Shown here in pieces: positions 38,717-48,468 of a stretch of 64,000 bases of DNA; the first letter of the stretch is position 1; each line of letters opens with the position of its first letter. The translations under genes were made by a program, and so were the position numbers. The DNA comes from Bacteroidetes bacterium RIFCSPLOWO2_12_FULL_37_12 (GTDB lineage Bacteria > Bacteroidota > Bacteroidia > 2-12-FULL-37-12). The stretch spans positions 125,761 through 189,760 of the forward strand of contig MEPC01000038.1 in assembly GCA_001769655.1 (NCBI GenBank). The letters run 5' to 3'. Below the pieces are notes generated by a model. It was not told where the DNA came from. It ran no database searches and saw only the letters and a list, made by a program, of their open reading frames with translations.

Positions 38717-38820
38717 ACATTTGAACAATAGAACATTTGAACAATAGAACATTTGAACAGTAGAAGTAAGAGCTTAAGCTCCCGTTCAACATTCACTATT
38801 CAAATGTTCTGTCGTTCTAA
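38708..38820. repeat. (gaacatttgaacaata)n array with inverted arm (attcaaatgttctgtcgttc)
   Basis: Related copy at 60678-60766. Confidence 0.9.
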
Positions 38821-38884
38821 AATCTTTTTTATTTGTTTTATATAAAAATATTTTCACAAATCTGTTTAAGACCAGTATAACTTC

Positions 38885-40531
38885 ATGTTCATTTTCCTGC
38901 TATCTGCATTTGTGTTAATCAACAGTGGGTTTGATAATAAAATTGACTCGTTGGAACATGCATTGAACAAAACCGAAATGCACGATACCACCCGCATAAA
39001 CACCCTCAACGAGCTCGCATGGGAATTGCGAATTACTGAAAGAGAAAGAGCATCTGAATATTCCAGGCAAGCAATGGTACTTGCAGAAAAAACAAATTTC
39101 AAAAAGGGAATTGAAGCAGTTTACCGGACTCTTGCCAGTTTGAATTATAACCAAGGCAATTATTCGATGGCATTGGAATACCATTTCAAAACATTAAAGC
39201 TTGCGGAAGAACTCGGCAATAAAACCGAAATAGCGGCAATCCTCGGCAATATAGGACTTGTCTATAAGGAGCAAGCCAACTTTCCCAACGCATTAAAATA
39301 TTTTTTCGAGGCACTAAAAAAAGATGAAGAACAAGGAAATAAAAAAGGTATTGCACGTCATCTCGGCAACTTAGGGAATGTTTATAATACTCAAGCCGAC
39401 TACCCTAAGGCACTTAGCTATTATTTCCGGTCACTAAAAATGAAAGAGGATTTAGGAGATAAAGAAGAAATTGCAAAAACTCTCGGGAATATCGGAGCAG
39501 TTTATTTAAACCAATTAAACCATTCCAAAGCACTGAAATATTATTTCCGTGCGCTGAAAATTGGAGAAGAACTCGGTGATAAAAAAGGAATTGCCTTGCG
39601 TCTCGGAAACATCGGGATTGTGTATTATGATCAAGCCGACTATACTAAAGCTATTGACTATTATTTCAGAGCGCTGAAAGTAGCTGAAGAACTTGGCGAT
39701 AAAAACAGAATTGCTATCTGGCTTGGGAATATTGGCAATGTCTATAATAAAAAAGCTGTCATTCAGAAAACAGAGGAGGTAAGGGCATCCCTGTTTAAGA
39801 AAGCAGTTGAGTATTATTTAAAGGCGTTGGAAATGGACGAAGATCTTGCCGCAAAAAATTTAATTGTCATAAATCTGGGAAACCTGGGTGCGCTTTATAT
39901 TACAACAGGAAAGTTCAAAGAGGCAGAGGAAATTTTAAAACGCTCTCTCGCAATTGCTGATACCATTGGTTCTTTAGACGATATCAGGGTGGGACATCAA
40001 CACCTTACCCGCCTCTACGACACCACAGGTCGTACCCTACTCGCCTTTGAGCATTACAAAAAATATTGTGCGGCAAAAGACAGCATCTTTAATGAAGAAA
40101 AAAGTAAGGACATAGGCAAATTGGAGATGCAGCACGAATTAGAAATAGCAGAGTTTGAGCGACAAAAAAGAGCAGAAGAAGAAACACGTTTAGCAAAAAT
40201 AGAAAAAGTACGTGAAGATAAAATTGGTTATTCATTCATTCTCATTGCAGTGCTTGCCTTGCTCGGTGGTGTCACTCTGCTGGTTAGAATTTCCATACCG
40301 CAGTCATTATTGCAAATCGCTACTACCGTTCCCTTCTTGCTCCTTTTTGAGACGGTCATCGTATTCATGAATCCCTACATAGAGCAATTTGCGGCAAACG
40401 ATCCGGCGTGGAAACTCGGGTCAAACTTTTTGCTTTCACTGGTGATTTATCCGATACACGAAAGAGTGGAGAGGTTTGTGAGGAGGAGGGTGGGGAGGGT
40501 TACGAAAAAAACGCCCACACTATATCGTTGA
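38885..40531 (+). CDS. Single-module TPR / coiled-coil / three-TM membrane protein (paralog E)
   Basis: N-terminus MFIFLLSAFVLINSGFDNKIDSLE resembles the internal second-module start of paralog D; FLLLFETVIVFMNPYIEQFAANDPAWKLGSNFLLSLVIYPIHERVERFVRRRV. Confidence 0.88.
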   Translation: MFIFLLSAFVLINSGFDNKIDSLEHALNKTEMHDTTRINTLNELAWELRITERERASEYSRQAMVLAEKTNFKKGIEAVYRTLASLNYNQGNYSMALEYHFKTLKLAEELGNKTEIAAILGNIGLVYKEQANFPNALKYFFEALKKDEEQGNKKGIARHLGNLGNVYNTQADYPKALSYYFRSLKMKEDLGDKEEIAKTLGNIGAVYLNQLNHSKALKYYFRALKIGEELGDKKGIALRLGNIGIVYYDQADYTKAIDYYFRALKVAEELGDKNRIAIWLGNIGNVYNKKAVIQKTEEVRASLFKKAVEYYLKALEMDEDLAAKNLIVINLGNLGALYITTGKFKEAEEILKRSLAIADTIGSLDDIRVGHQHLTRLYDTTGRTLLAFEHYKKYCAAKDSIFNEEKSKDIGKLEMQHELEIAEFERQKRAEEETRLAKIEKVREDKIGYSFILIAVLALLGGVTLLVRISIPQSLLQIATTVPFLLLFETVIVFMNPYIEQFAANDPAWKLGSNFLLSLVIYPIHERVERFVRRRVGRVTKKTPTLYR

Positions 40532-41825
40532 ACAGTGCAAAGAGCATTAGCGTACCCAGAATAACCATTCCCACCCACTGCGCTTTTTCGAGAAATTTAT
40601 CACTGGGACGTTTTCCGGTTACAAATTCGGGCAGAAGAAAAAGTATATGCCCGCCGTCTAATGCGGGAATAGGCAGTACATTCATTACAGCAAGCACCAT
40701 GGAAAGCGAAGCAGTTAAAAGCCAGAATCTGCGCCAATCCCAACTTGCATCAAACACTGAGCCGATGCGGATAAAACTTCCGAGAGAATTTTTTGCTTTT
40801 GTTTCTCCGCGAAAAATTTTTTTTAATCCGTTGTATTGATCACTTATTACGCCAAATGCCTTTTTGGTTCCTAATGTCATTGCTGTTAAGAGACCAAATT
40901 TTGTTGTATTAAAATCCATTAATGGTACCGGTGCAAATCCTATTTTTCCGGCGCTGTCAACTAATACGGTAATTTCCTTCTTTGACCCTCTTCTTAATAT
41001 CTCAACTTTAATTTCAGAATTTTTATTCAACATCAATTCTTCTCTGAATTCATGAAACAGAAAAAAATTTTTTCCATTGATAACTGTAATTTCATCCTCA
41101 GTCATCAATCCCGATTTTTCAGCATTACTTCCAGGCAAAATTTGTCCTACTTTAAATTTAAAAGCAAATGTAAAAACACCTTGATTGCTGTTCTCGATTA
41201 TTAAATCGATAAGATTTTCCGGAATTGGCAATTCAAAAATACTGTCCCCGCGTTGAATGGTATATGAGTTTTTAGAGCGAAGTATGGGAATTCTCAACGC
41301 ATCCTCAAAACGCTCCAGTTCTTTTCCGTTTACCTTTACTATCTTATCGCCCGATTGAAGTCCAATTTGTTTTCCGATTTCCAATGCTTCAATGCCATAT
41401 TTTACATTTTTATTTAGCAGGTATTGTTCTCCCCAATACAAATAAATTCCGGTAAAAATAATGATACCGAGTATGAGGTTCATGATAACCCCACCTGAGA
41501 TAATGATTAACCTTTGCCAGGCAGGTTTTGCGCGGTATTCCCATGACTCTGGAATGGGTTTTAGATTTTTTACATCCATGGATTCATCAACCATTCCTGC
41601 AATTTTTACATATCCTCCCAACGGAAGCCATCCTACCCCGTATTCTGTATCACCTCTTTTAAAACTGAAAAGTTTAAACTGGCTTACATCAAAAAAAAGA
41701 AAAAATTTTTCTACCCGGGTTTTAAAAATTCTTGCGGGAATAAAATGCCCTAATTCGTGTAGAATCACAAGAATTGAAAGGCAGGTGATTAGCTGTGATG
41801 CCTTGATTAGAATATCCTGAGTCAT
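40500..41825 (-). CDS. rseP: RIP metalloprotease (site-2 protease)
   Basis: HELGHFIPARIF, PDZ segments (IGLQSGDKIVKVNGKELERFED), NVLPIPALDGGHILFLLPEFVTG. Start set to ATG 41825 (ORF track 41846). Confidence 0.95.
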   Translation of the reverse strand: MTQDILIKASQLITCLSILVILHELGHFIPARIFKTRVEKFFLFFDVSQFKLFSFKRGDTEYGVGWLPLGGYVKIAGMVDESMDVKNLKPIPESWEYRAKPAWQRLIIISGGVIMNLILGIIIFTGIYLYWGEQYLLNKNVKYGIEALEIGKQIGLQSGDKIVKVNGKELERFEDALRIPILRSKNSYTIQRGDSIFELPIPENLIDLIIENSNQGVFTFAFKFKVGQILPGSNAEKSGLMTEDEITVINGKNFFLFHEFREELMLNKNSEIKVEILRRGSKKEITVLVDSAGKIGFAPVPLMDFNTTKFGLLTAMTLGTKKAFGVISDQYNGLKKIFRGETKAKNSLGSFIRIGSVFDASWDWRRFWLLTASLSMVLAVMNVLPIPALDGGHILFLLPEFVTGKRPSDKFLEKAQWVGMVILGTLMLFALFNDIVWAFFS

Positions 41826-42070
41826 GCAGTTGAATTTGGGTGACAAACTTACATGAAAATTTTGATTTCCACATAAACAGGATAAAATACAGAAACATTC
41901 TCACACTTTATTAGTATTTTGTTACTTTCCAGTTCAATAAATTCTTAGCCACGAATTACACTACTTAAAAAATAAAATAACTAATTCGTATAATTAGTGG
42001 TTAAAAAATAAACCGACCGAGCAGTAAAGAAAACAGTAGAAATTGCAGGTATTCAATAAAAATAAGGGCT

Positions 42071-43090
42071 TTATTTTTCTCTATACGATTTTATGATTTC
42101 CAATACATAATCCGTATATTTTGCCAATGCTTCCAAAGAGGTTTTTTTGTAAGCATCTCTGTTTGCTGTCAAAACGAATGTCCCCATCTGGATTTGCCCT
42201 CCGAATATTTTTCCCCTCGTTTGTGCAAATGCTGATTTATCAGCAAATTTAGGTGACTTCTCGTCATACTTTTCAGTGAGAGCTTCATATGTTGCCGTTA
42301 CCGGTTTTGCCTGTATAAATTGTGCAGACAGATATTTTTTTGTTCCGAGCACTAAGCCACCGGTAGTTATGGGACCACCCAATTGCCGTCCTTCGTGATA
42401 AACATCGCTCGTGATTTTTATCATGGGTAGAGCACTGGCTGTATAGTTGTATCCAACTTCCCCGCCAGCATTGATTTTTGTTTTTGTGCCTTCGGTTTCA
42501 AACTGTACAAAGTCAACTGTGAGTCGAAGTGTAGCCGCGCCTCCTTCATTGTCCTGCGCGAATTTGAAAATTTTCATTCCACCCTGATAAAAGAAAGGCA
42601 TGTTGTCGTTGGTATAAACATGTGCCGTACCAAAATCCTTGTCGTTAAAATTTCTTTCCGCCGGTTCTTCAAGAAATTTTTTATAGGTTTTTCCCTCCAT
42701 CACTTTTGCAAAATCTATTATTGTGATTCCTGTTTCTTTCATTTTTGCTAAAAAAATTTGTGTGAACTCATTGGTAATTTCCTGGCACAACAATGAATCC
42801 ACTCCCGAAAGAATCGCATAAGTCGGCGCTTCTACCACCTGGTCCTTGTCCAATGCAGTTCTGCCTTTTACGGTGATGTATCGTTGCACGGAAGCTGTCC
42901 TGAATTTGAGGGCAATGTATGGAAATGCCTGTGGGTCGGGTTCTTTTAAGACCTTTTTATCTACGTTCTGAACTCCGCCCGGAACATTGAGATATTCCTG
43001 TGCTTCTTTTAATTTGTCCTGTGCCGTTGCAGTAATAATGGTTACTGCCAAAAAGAGCGTGCTGATTGTTTGCTTCATAAAAAATTGCAT
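42071..43090 (-). CDS. Conserved-looking secreted hypothetical protein
   Basis: 339 aa with signal peptide MKQTISTLFLAVTIITATAQ; start may be ATG at 43078. Confidence 0.7.
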   Translation of the reverse strand: MQFFMKQTISTLFLAVTIITATAQDKLKEAQEYLNVPGGVQNVDKKVLKEPDPQAFPYIALKFRTASVQRYITVKGRTALDKDQVVEAPTYAILSGVDSLLCQEITNEFTQIFLAKMKETGITIIDFAKVMEGKTYKKFLEEPAERNFNDKDFGTAHVYTNDNMPFFYQGGMKIFKFAQDNEGGAATLRLTVDFVQFETEGTKTKINAGGEVGYNYTASALPMIKITSDVYHEGRQLGGPITTGGLVLGTKKYLSAQFIQAKPVTATYEALTEKYDEKSPKFADKSAFAQTRGKIFGGQIQMGTFVLTANRDAYKKTSLEALAKYTDYVLEIIKSYREK

Positions 43091-43105
43091 TTTATTATTG
43101 GTTAA

Positions 43106-44386
43106 TTATTCTTTGATAAATTTTAATGCCTTCTGTTTCCCTTTTTTCTGCATATTCATAAAATAAATCCCTGACGGAAATTTTTGTATGGAAAAAATTA
43201 TTTGCCGTCTGGTGATTTTTTCTTTCTGCATCACTTGTCCCAGAGAATTGTAAATAGTATATTCGCCACCGAGCATCTCTTCGTGTACCCGTAAATAGAT
43301 TTCAAAAACTGCAGAATTAGGAAAAATATTTGATTCTTCATCCATAGAAACTTCCCTCCATCCTGTTCCACCACTGCTAAGGGTATATAGCGTTGAATTA
43401 ACACCCGCAAAAATTTTTCCCCATGTAGAATAAATCATTTGAGTCGGTGATGGCAAGCCAACAATAAATGGTGAGAAAGTAACACCTTTGTCAATAGAAC
43501 GGTAAATCTGGTTACTCTTGCCGAAATACACATTCAGCGATTCATCAATACCCCAGTTATGTTGTCCCAATTCTTTAAAATTTTGTATGCTCTTTAATAT
43601 CCAAGTATTGCCATAATCACTGGAATAGAAAAAAGCATCGTATTCATCCGTTCCGTTGTTTTTAAGCACATTTCCCATTGCGAAACAATCACTTCCCACA
43701 CAATCAATATTGTCAAACTCTTCCACCGAATCAGTTGCATAACTATAGACCAGGTTCCAGGTTGCCCCTTCATCCAAGCTTTTATATGTACCTGCCATGT
43801 CAAAAGTTACAACACCCCCGTTTACCTGTGTTTCCACTCTTGCAAAAACACCGCCATCGGGTGACATGCCCACAAGATTGCAACCGTATGGACTGGAAAA
43901 TACGGACGTGAATGTAGTACCGTCGTTAATAGAGTTGTATAGTGTATCCTTTCCACCTTTTGCATTTTTCTTCCTGTAATACAGCACGCCTGTAGTGGAA
44001 TACATCATTGCGTCGCTGTAAGAAAAAGTGCCGTAATTGGAGCCAATGGTTGTTTGAACAGAGTCCATTTTTCTTACCCACCATGGAGCGCCAAAACCAT
44101 TGTAGGCACGATAGACAAGAGCGCCATTTGTTTTACTTACCTGCACCATTTCGCGTGGGTAACCTAATCCTGCATAATAGGACGAATCAAGCATGGATTG
44201 CGAAGAATAACCGCAGATTAACAGTTTGTTGGTTGTGCTAAAAATGAAAACAGTGTCTTGTCCATAAACTGAACCAATGCATTGTACACCGCCCGTTTTT
44301 ACCTTAGTAGAATCAAATGTCGTCCATTGCGCTGATACTGTCATAACATAGTTTAAAAGTACCAGCAAGAGTAAATTTTTTTTCAT
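43106..44386 (-). CDS. Secreted BNR/sialidase-like protein with T9SS type-A-like C-terminus
   Basis: DGGVFARVE..., SLDEGATWNLVYSY, SSDYGNTWILKSI, SIDKGVTFSPF; C-terminus FPSGIYFMNMQKKGKQKALKFIKE. Confidence 0.82.
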   Translation of the reverse strand: MKKNLLLLVLLNYVMTVSAQWTTFDSTKVKTGGVQCIGSVYGQDTVFIFSTTNKLLICGYSSQSMLDSSYYAGLGYPREMVQVSKTNGALVYRAYNGFGAPWWVRKMDSVQTTIGSNYGTFSYSDAMMYSTTGVLYYRKKNAKGGKDTLYNSINDGTTFTSVFSSPYGCNLVGMSPDGGVFARVETQVNGGVVTFDMAGTYKSLDEGATWNLVYSYATDSVEEFDNIDCVGSDCFAMGNVLKNNGTDEYDAFFYSSDYGNTWILKSIQNFKELGQHNWGIDESLNVYFGKSNQIYRSIDKGVTFSPFIVGLPSPTQMIYSTWGKIFAGVNSTLYTLSSGGTGWREVSMDEESNIFPNSAVFEIYLRVHEEMLGGEYTIYNSLGQVMQKEKITRRQIIFSIQKFPSGIYFMNMQKKGKQKALKFIKE

Positions 44387-44430
44387 TTTCGTTTGTTATT
44401 GGTTAACTAACTTATTACGGTACAAAGGTT

Positions 44431-47400
44431 TTGCTTTCGGTAATGTTGTACAATAAGGCATTTGTCGTATTTTCGCTTTCCATTTCAGCTTTAGGAATGA
44501 AAATAAATATTTTTCAAAAGGTAAAATCTATGCTTCATCCACTCACTGCGGGAATTATTAAGCAATCTCCCTCCATTCATAGATTAACCGGATCGTGCTT
44601 CTTACACACTAAAAAATTCTTTTTCAAATTCTTTTTCTCCATTATATTTTTTCTTCTTTCGTTATCCTTATTTTCTCAGTACCGCATCAAACACATAGGG
44701 CTGGAACAAGGGCTGTCACAAAGCTCTGTTCATTGCATATTCAAGGACACTGATGGCTTGATGTGGTTCGGCACGCAGGACGGGCTTAATCGCTTTGACG
44801 GATACTCTTTCAAAATTTTCCATCATGACAAAAACGACTCTACCACAATTTCCGATGATTTTGTTTTAGAAATTATTGAAGACAACACAAACAACTTATG
44901 GGTATGTACTAGAAATGGATTAAACCGGTTTGATAAAAAAACGGAAACATTCACCCGCATTTTTTTAGAAGGCATGGATAAAAATTATTATCACAACATA
45001 TTTAGAAGTTTTTTTAAAGATAATAACGGCGACCTCGTTTTCCATTCGGTTGGAAAAACCGGTATTGCCTTGATTGGTGATGACGGAAATTTTCAAATCA
45101 AATCCGAACCTTCGCAATTCTGGAAACATGATATTTTTTGTTACGACAGTAACGGGAATATTTTTATCAGCGATTCACTCGGTATTTGGTTTTACGAATA
45201 CAAGAATAATTCATACGCAAAGCCAAAAGAATTATTTCTTCCGGCAATAACAAATTTACATGTTACCGCAATGACGGTCAGCAATAAAAATCAGTTGTGG
45301 GTTGGGGAAAAAAACAAGTTGCATGTAATCAACATTGAAAATAAAAAGCATCAAACACTCTCCCTTCCCCTTGAACTGATACAAAGAATAAGTGAATCTC
45401 ACGATGGAAATTACTGGGTTGGTGGAGAAAACGGCATTTGTGTTTTGGATTCACAGCTTAATAGTATCACACTATTGAAAAATTCTCCCGAAGATGAAAA
45501 AGATTTGACCTCTTATTCCTTTACACAGATATATCACGACCGTAATGGTTTGGTCTGGCTTGGCACAAGTGACAATGGTCTTTCAGTATTTAATCCACAA
45601 AAAATTTTCACGACATTTAAAATGAAAAAAAATGATAAAAACTCATTGTCTGATAATAGTGTCTGGTCAATTTTTCAAAATGGTAAACGACTTTTTATCG
45701 GGACAAATTCCGGATTGAATGTTTTTTTCCTGAACTCAGAAAATTTTTTCAACTACAAAAAATTTGAAGACAACATTCTTTCAAAACAAATCTTACCCTA
45801 TGAACTTCTTGCTTTCAACACAAGGGCAATTACAATAGACAAAAGCGAAAATATATGGATAGGTGGGAGCAAAGGGATTATGGTGTTGGATTTAAGCGGA
45901 AAAATCCTAAAAACTTTTACAACTGAAAATTCCGGGTTAAGCCACAACAACATTTTTCATCTTCTTACAACAAAAGACGGAAGTATCTGGATTTCCACTC
46001 CGTTTTGCCTAAACCGTTACAATCCGAAAACAAATAGTTTTGAAATATATAAGAATGACAGCAGTAATAATTCTCTTCCCGTAAATTACATTATAAGCAC
46101 AATGGAAGATCAGGGCGGAATACTCTGGATTTCCACTTCCAATGGATTATCACTTTTTAATCCAAATACAAAAGTTTTTAAAAATCATCTCTCGGAATAC
46201 AACAGCAAAAAAAGTTTAAGTTACAACATCGTCAGTTCGGTTCTGGAAGATAAAAGAGGGCGGATATGGGTTTCTACGCTTGGCGGAGGCATTAACTTTT
46301 TTGACAGGGAAAAAGAAATTTTTACATCTTACACAACTGCAGATGGTCTGTTAAACAATGTCATTTACGGAATTGTGGAAGATGAAAAAGGAACCTTGTG
46401 GATGAGCAGTAATCGCGGGATTTCTTCATTCAATCCCGATACAAAAGTTTTCTCAAATTACAATGTCAATGATGGAATTGTATCCAACGAATTTTCACAA
46501 AATTCTTTTTTTAAAAATGATAACGGGGAAATATTTTTCGGTTCTCCTGAAGGATTGCTCATATTCAACCCTGATGAACTCATTGAGCAAAATATACTTC
46601 CGAAGCTGGTGCTGACAGGTGTTTCTGTGAATTACAGAAAAATCATTCCTTATGAAATTGCCAGAAAAAAATCGATTGACCTTTTTTACGGCGACAAAAC
46701 TATTTCGTTTGAATTTGCGGAACCGGATTTTATCAATGCCGAAAAAATTTCATATTCCTTTCTACTGGAAGGATTCAATAAAAAATGGGTGGAAGTGAAT
46801 TCCGGCCAGCGAATAGCTACTTTCACCAATCTTCCTTACAGAAAATTTAAGTTCAAGGTCAGAACAAAAAAGAATAACAACAGGTGGTCTGAACCTGCTT
46901 TGAACATCACAGTTAATGTCATTCCACCGTTCTGGATGAGAGGATGGTTTATTACCACAGGCGCGTTTTTTTTTCTTTTGATACTGATTTTCACCGTGAA
47001 ATTTTTTTCACAGAGAAAACTGCGGAAGAAGTTGCGTGAAATAGAATTGCAGAGAAAAATACAAATGGAACGGGAAAGAATTTCCCGTGATTTGCATGAT
47101 AATGTCGGCTCACATCTGACCTACATTGTTACTTCATTGGACAATATTTCACACAAACTGGAAAAGGGAGAAAAGGGAATTTCTGAAGAAAAAATTTCGT
47201 CCTTGTCTGATTTTTCAAGAGAAACCATCCAACAGTTGCGGGAAACCATCTGGGCGATCAACAAGGAATCTATCTTGCTTTCCGAATTAAAAGACAAGGT
47301 GAATGATCATTTTTTAAAAATACACGATTTGACTGAGCACATCAATTTTTCCGTTGAAATGGAAAGTGAAAATAACAACGAGTTGAAACCTTCCACTGCT

Positions 47401-47670
47401 ATTCATCTTTTCCGAATTGTACAGGAAGCGGTAAATAATTGCGTTAAACATTCCGGAGCTAAAACTATTTCAGTTAAGATTTCAACGATGGGAAACTATT
47501 TGACTATAATTATTGCTGATGATGGAAAAGGGATTGTTCAAACTGAAAACGGCAACAACCATTGTGGTTTGGAGAATATGAAGATACGAATGAAAGAAAT
47601 CGGTGGTGTATTTGCATTAAATTCAAAGGATGGAGTGGGGACAGAGGTAATTATTTCTCTATGTTTGTAA
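44431..47670 (+). CDS. Two-component regulator propeller sensor histidine kinase
   Basis: Reg_prop motifs (DTDGLMWFGTQDGLNRFDGYSFKIF, DNTNNLWVCTRNGLNRFD), YYY-like domain, then HK: RISRDLHDNVGSHLTYI..., IVQEAVNNCVKHSGAKTISV. Start codon uncertain. Confidence 0.93.
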   Translation: MLSVMLYNKAFVVFSLSISALGMKINIFQKVKSMLHPLTAGIIKQSPSIHRLTGSCFLHTKKFFFKFFFSIIFFLLSLSLFSQYRIKHIGLEQGLSQSSVHCIFKDTDGLMWFGTQDGLNRFDGYSFKIFHHDKNDSTTISDDFVLEIIEDNTNNLWVCTRNGLNRFDKKTETFTRIFLEGMDKNYYHNIFRSFFKDNNGDLVFHSVGKTGIALIGDDGNFQIKSEPSQFWKHDIFCYDSNGNIFISDSLGIWFYEYKNNSYAKPKELFLPAITNLHVTAMTVSNKNQLWVGEKNKLHVINIENKKHQTLSLPLELIQRISESHDGNYWVGGENGICVLDSQLNSITLLKNSPEDEKDLTSYSFTQIYHDRNGLVWLGTSDNGLSVFNPQKIFTTFKMKKNDKNSLSDNSVWSIFQNGKRLFIGTNSGLNVFFLNSENFFNYKKFEDNILSKQILPYELLAFNTRAITIDKSENIWIGGSKGIMVLDLSGKILKTFTTENSGLSHNNIFHLLTTKDGSIWISTPFCLNRYNPKTNSFEIYKNDSSNNSLPVNYIISTMEDQGGILWISTSNGLSLFNPNTKVFKNHLSEYNSKKSLSYNIVSSVLEDKRGRIWVSTLGGGINFFDREKEIFTSYTTADGLLNNVIYGIVEDEKGTLWMSSNRGISSFNPDTKVFSNYNVNDGIVSNEFSQNSFFKNDNGEIFFGSPEGLLIFNPDELIEQNILPKLVLTGVSVNYRKIIPYEIARKKSIDLFYGDKTISFEFAEPDFINAEKISYSFLLEGFNKKWVEVNSGQRIATFTNLPYRKFKFKVRTKKNNNRWSEPALNITVNVIPPFWMRGWFITTGAFFFLLILIFTVKFFSQRKLRKKLREIELQRKIQMERERISRDLHDNVGSHLTYIVTSLDNISHKLEKGEKGISEEKISSLSDFSRETIQQLRETIWAINKESILLSELKDKVNDHFLKIHDLTEHINFSVEMESENNNELKPSTAIHLFRIVQEAVNNCVKHSGAKTISVKISTMGNYLTIIIADDGKGIVQTENGNNHCGLENMKIRMKEIGGVFALNSKDGVGTEVIISLCL

Positions 47671-47722
47671 ATATGGCAATTGCCTTATTGAATAAGATAA
47701 AAGACACTAATACTTTTGCAGA

Positions 47723-48361
47723 ATGAAAATCAAAGTTGCAATAGCGGAAGACAATCTTAACCTTGCCCGCTCTGTCCGGGAAAATATTTCTTCTTTTGAA
47801 TCAGCGGAAGTTTTGTTTATTGCGGAGAATGGAAAAGAATTACTTCAAAAAATCACTACTTGTGTTCCTGACATAATACTGATGGATATTAATATGCCTG
47901 AAATGGATGGCATTGAAGCTACTAAAGCAGTGAAACATCATTTCCCCGATGTAAAAATTATAATGCTGACAATTTTTGATGAGGAAGAAAAGATTTTTCA
48001 ATCCATTCTTGCAGGAGCTACGGGTTATTTGTTAAAAGATGATAAACCCTCCAAAATTATTTCTGCGCTAGAGGAAGCAATGAACGGTGGTGCGCCGATG
48101 TCTCCCGTAATTGCAAGTAAAGCGTTACAGATGATCAGAGGTAAGAGAACCGAAACACCCGGAAATAATTTTAACCTTACTAAAAGAGAGTTGGAGATTC
48201 TGGAGCTGATTGCTGTGGGAAACAATTACCAGAAAATCGCCGGCACGTTATTCATCAGCCCGCGAACCGTCCGAAAACATATTGAAAATATTTACACCAA
48301 ACTTCAGGTACATAACAAAGTAGAAGCTATTCAGATAGCAACTAAAAATAAACTTCTGTAG
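47723..48361 (+). CDS. NarL/FixJ-family response regulator
   Basis: Receiver VAIAEDN...DIILMDINMPEMDGIEA; LuxR HTH LTKRELEILELIAVGNNYQKIAGTLFISPRTVRKHIENIYTKLQVHNKVEAI. Confidence 0.96.
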   Translation: MKIKVAIAEDNLNLARSVRENISSFESAEVLFIAENGKELLQKITTCVPDIILMDINMPEMDGIEATKAVKHHFPDVKIIMLTIFDEEEKIFQSILAGATGYLLKDDKPSKIISALEEAMNGGAPMSPVIASKALQMIRGKRTETPGNNFNLTKRELEILELIAVGNNYQKIAGTLFISPRTVRKHIENIYTKLQVHNKVEAIQIATKNKLL

Positions 48362-48468
48362 TATTCTGTTATTTTTTTTATCATTTTAGGATTGTAAGAA
48401 ATCCGGTATTCCCTTTTTTCACTTTTTTCATTCTGAATAACCTCTGCTATTTCACTGACAAAAAAATC

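Noticed and set aside
16095-40531. TPR proteins as full sensor histidine kinases or adenylate cyclases
   Set aside because: No H-box, ATPase, cyclase or HTH motif after the membrane helices in any of the nine modules.
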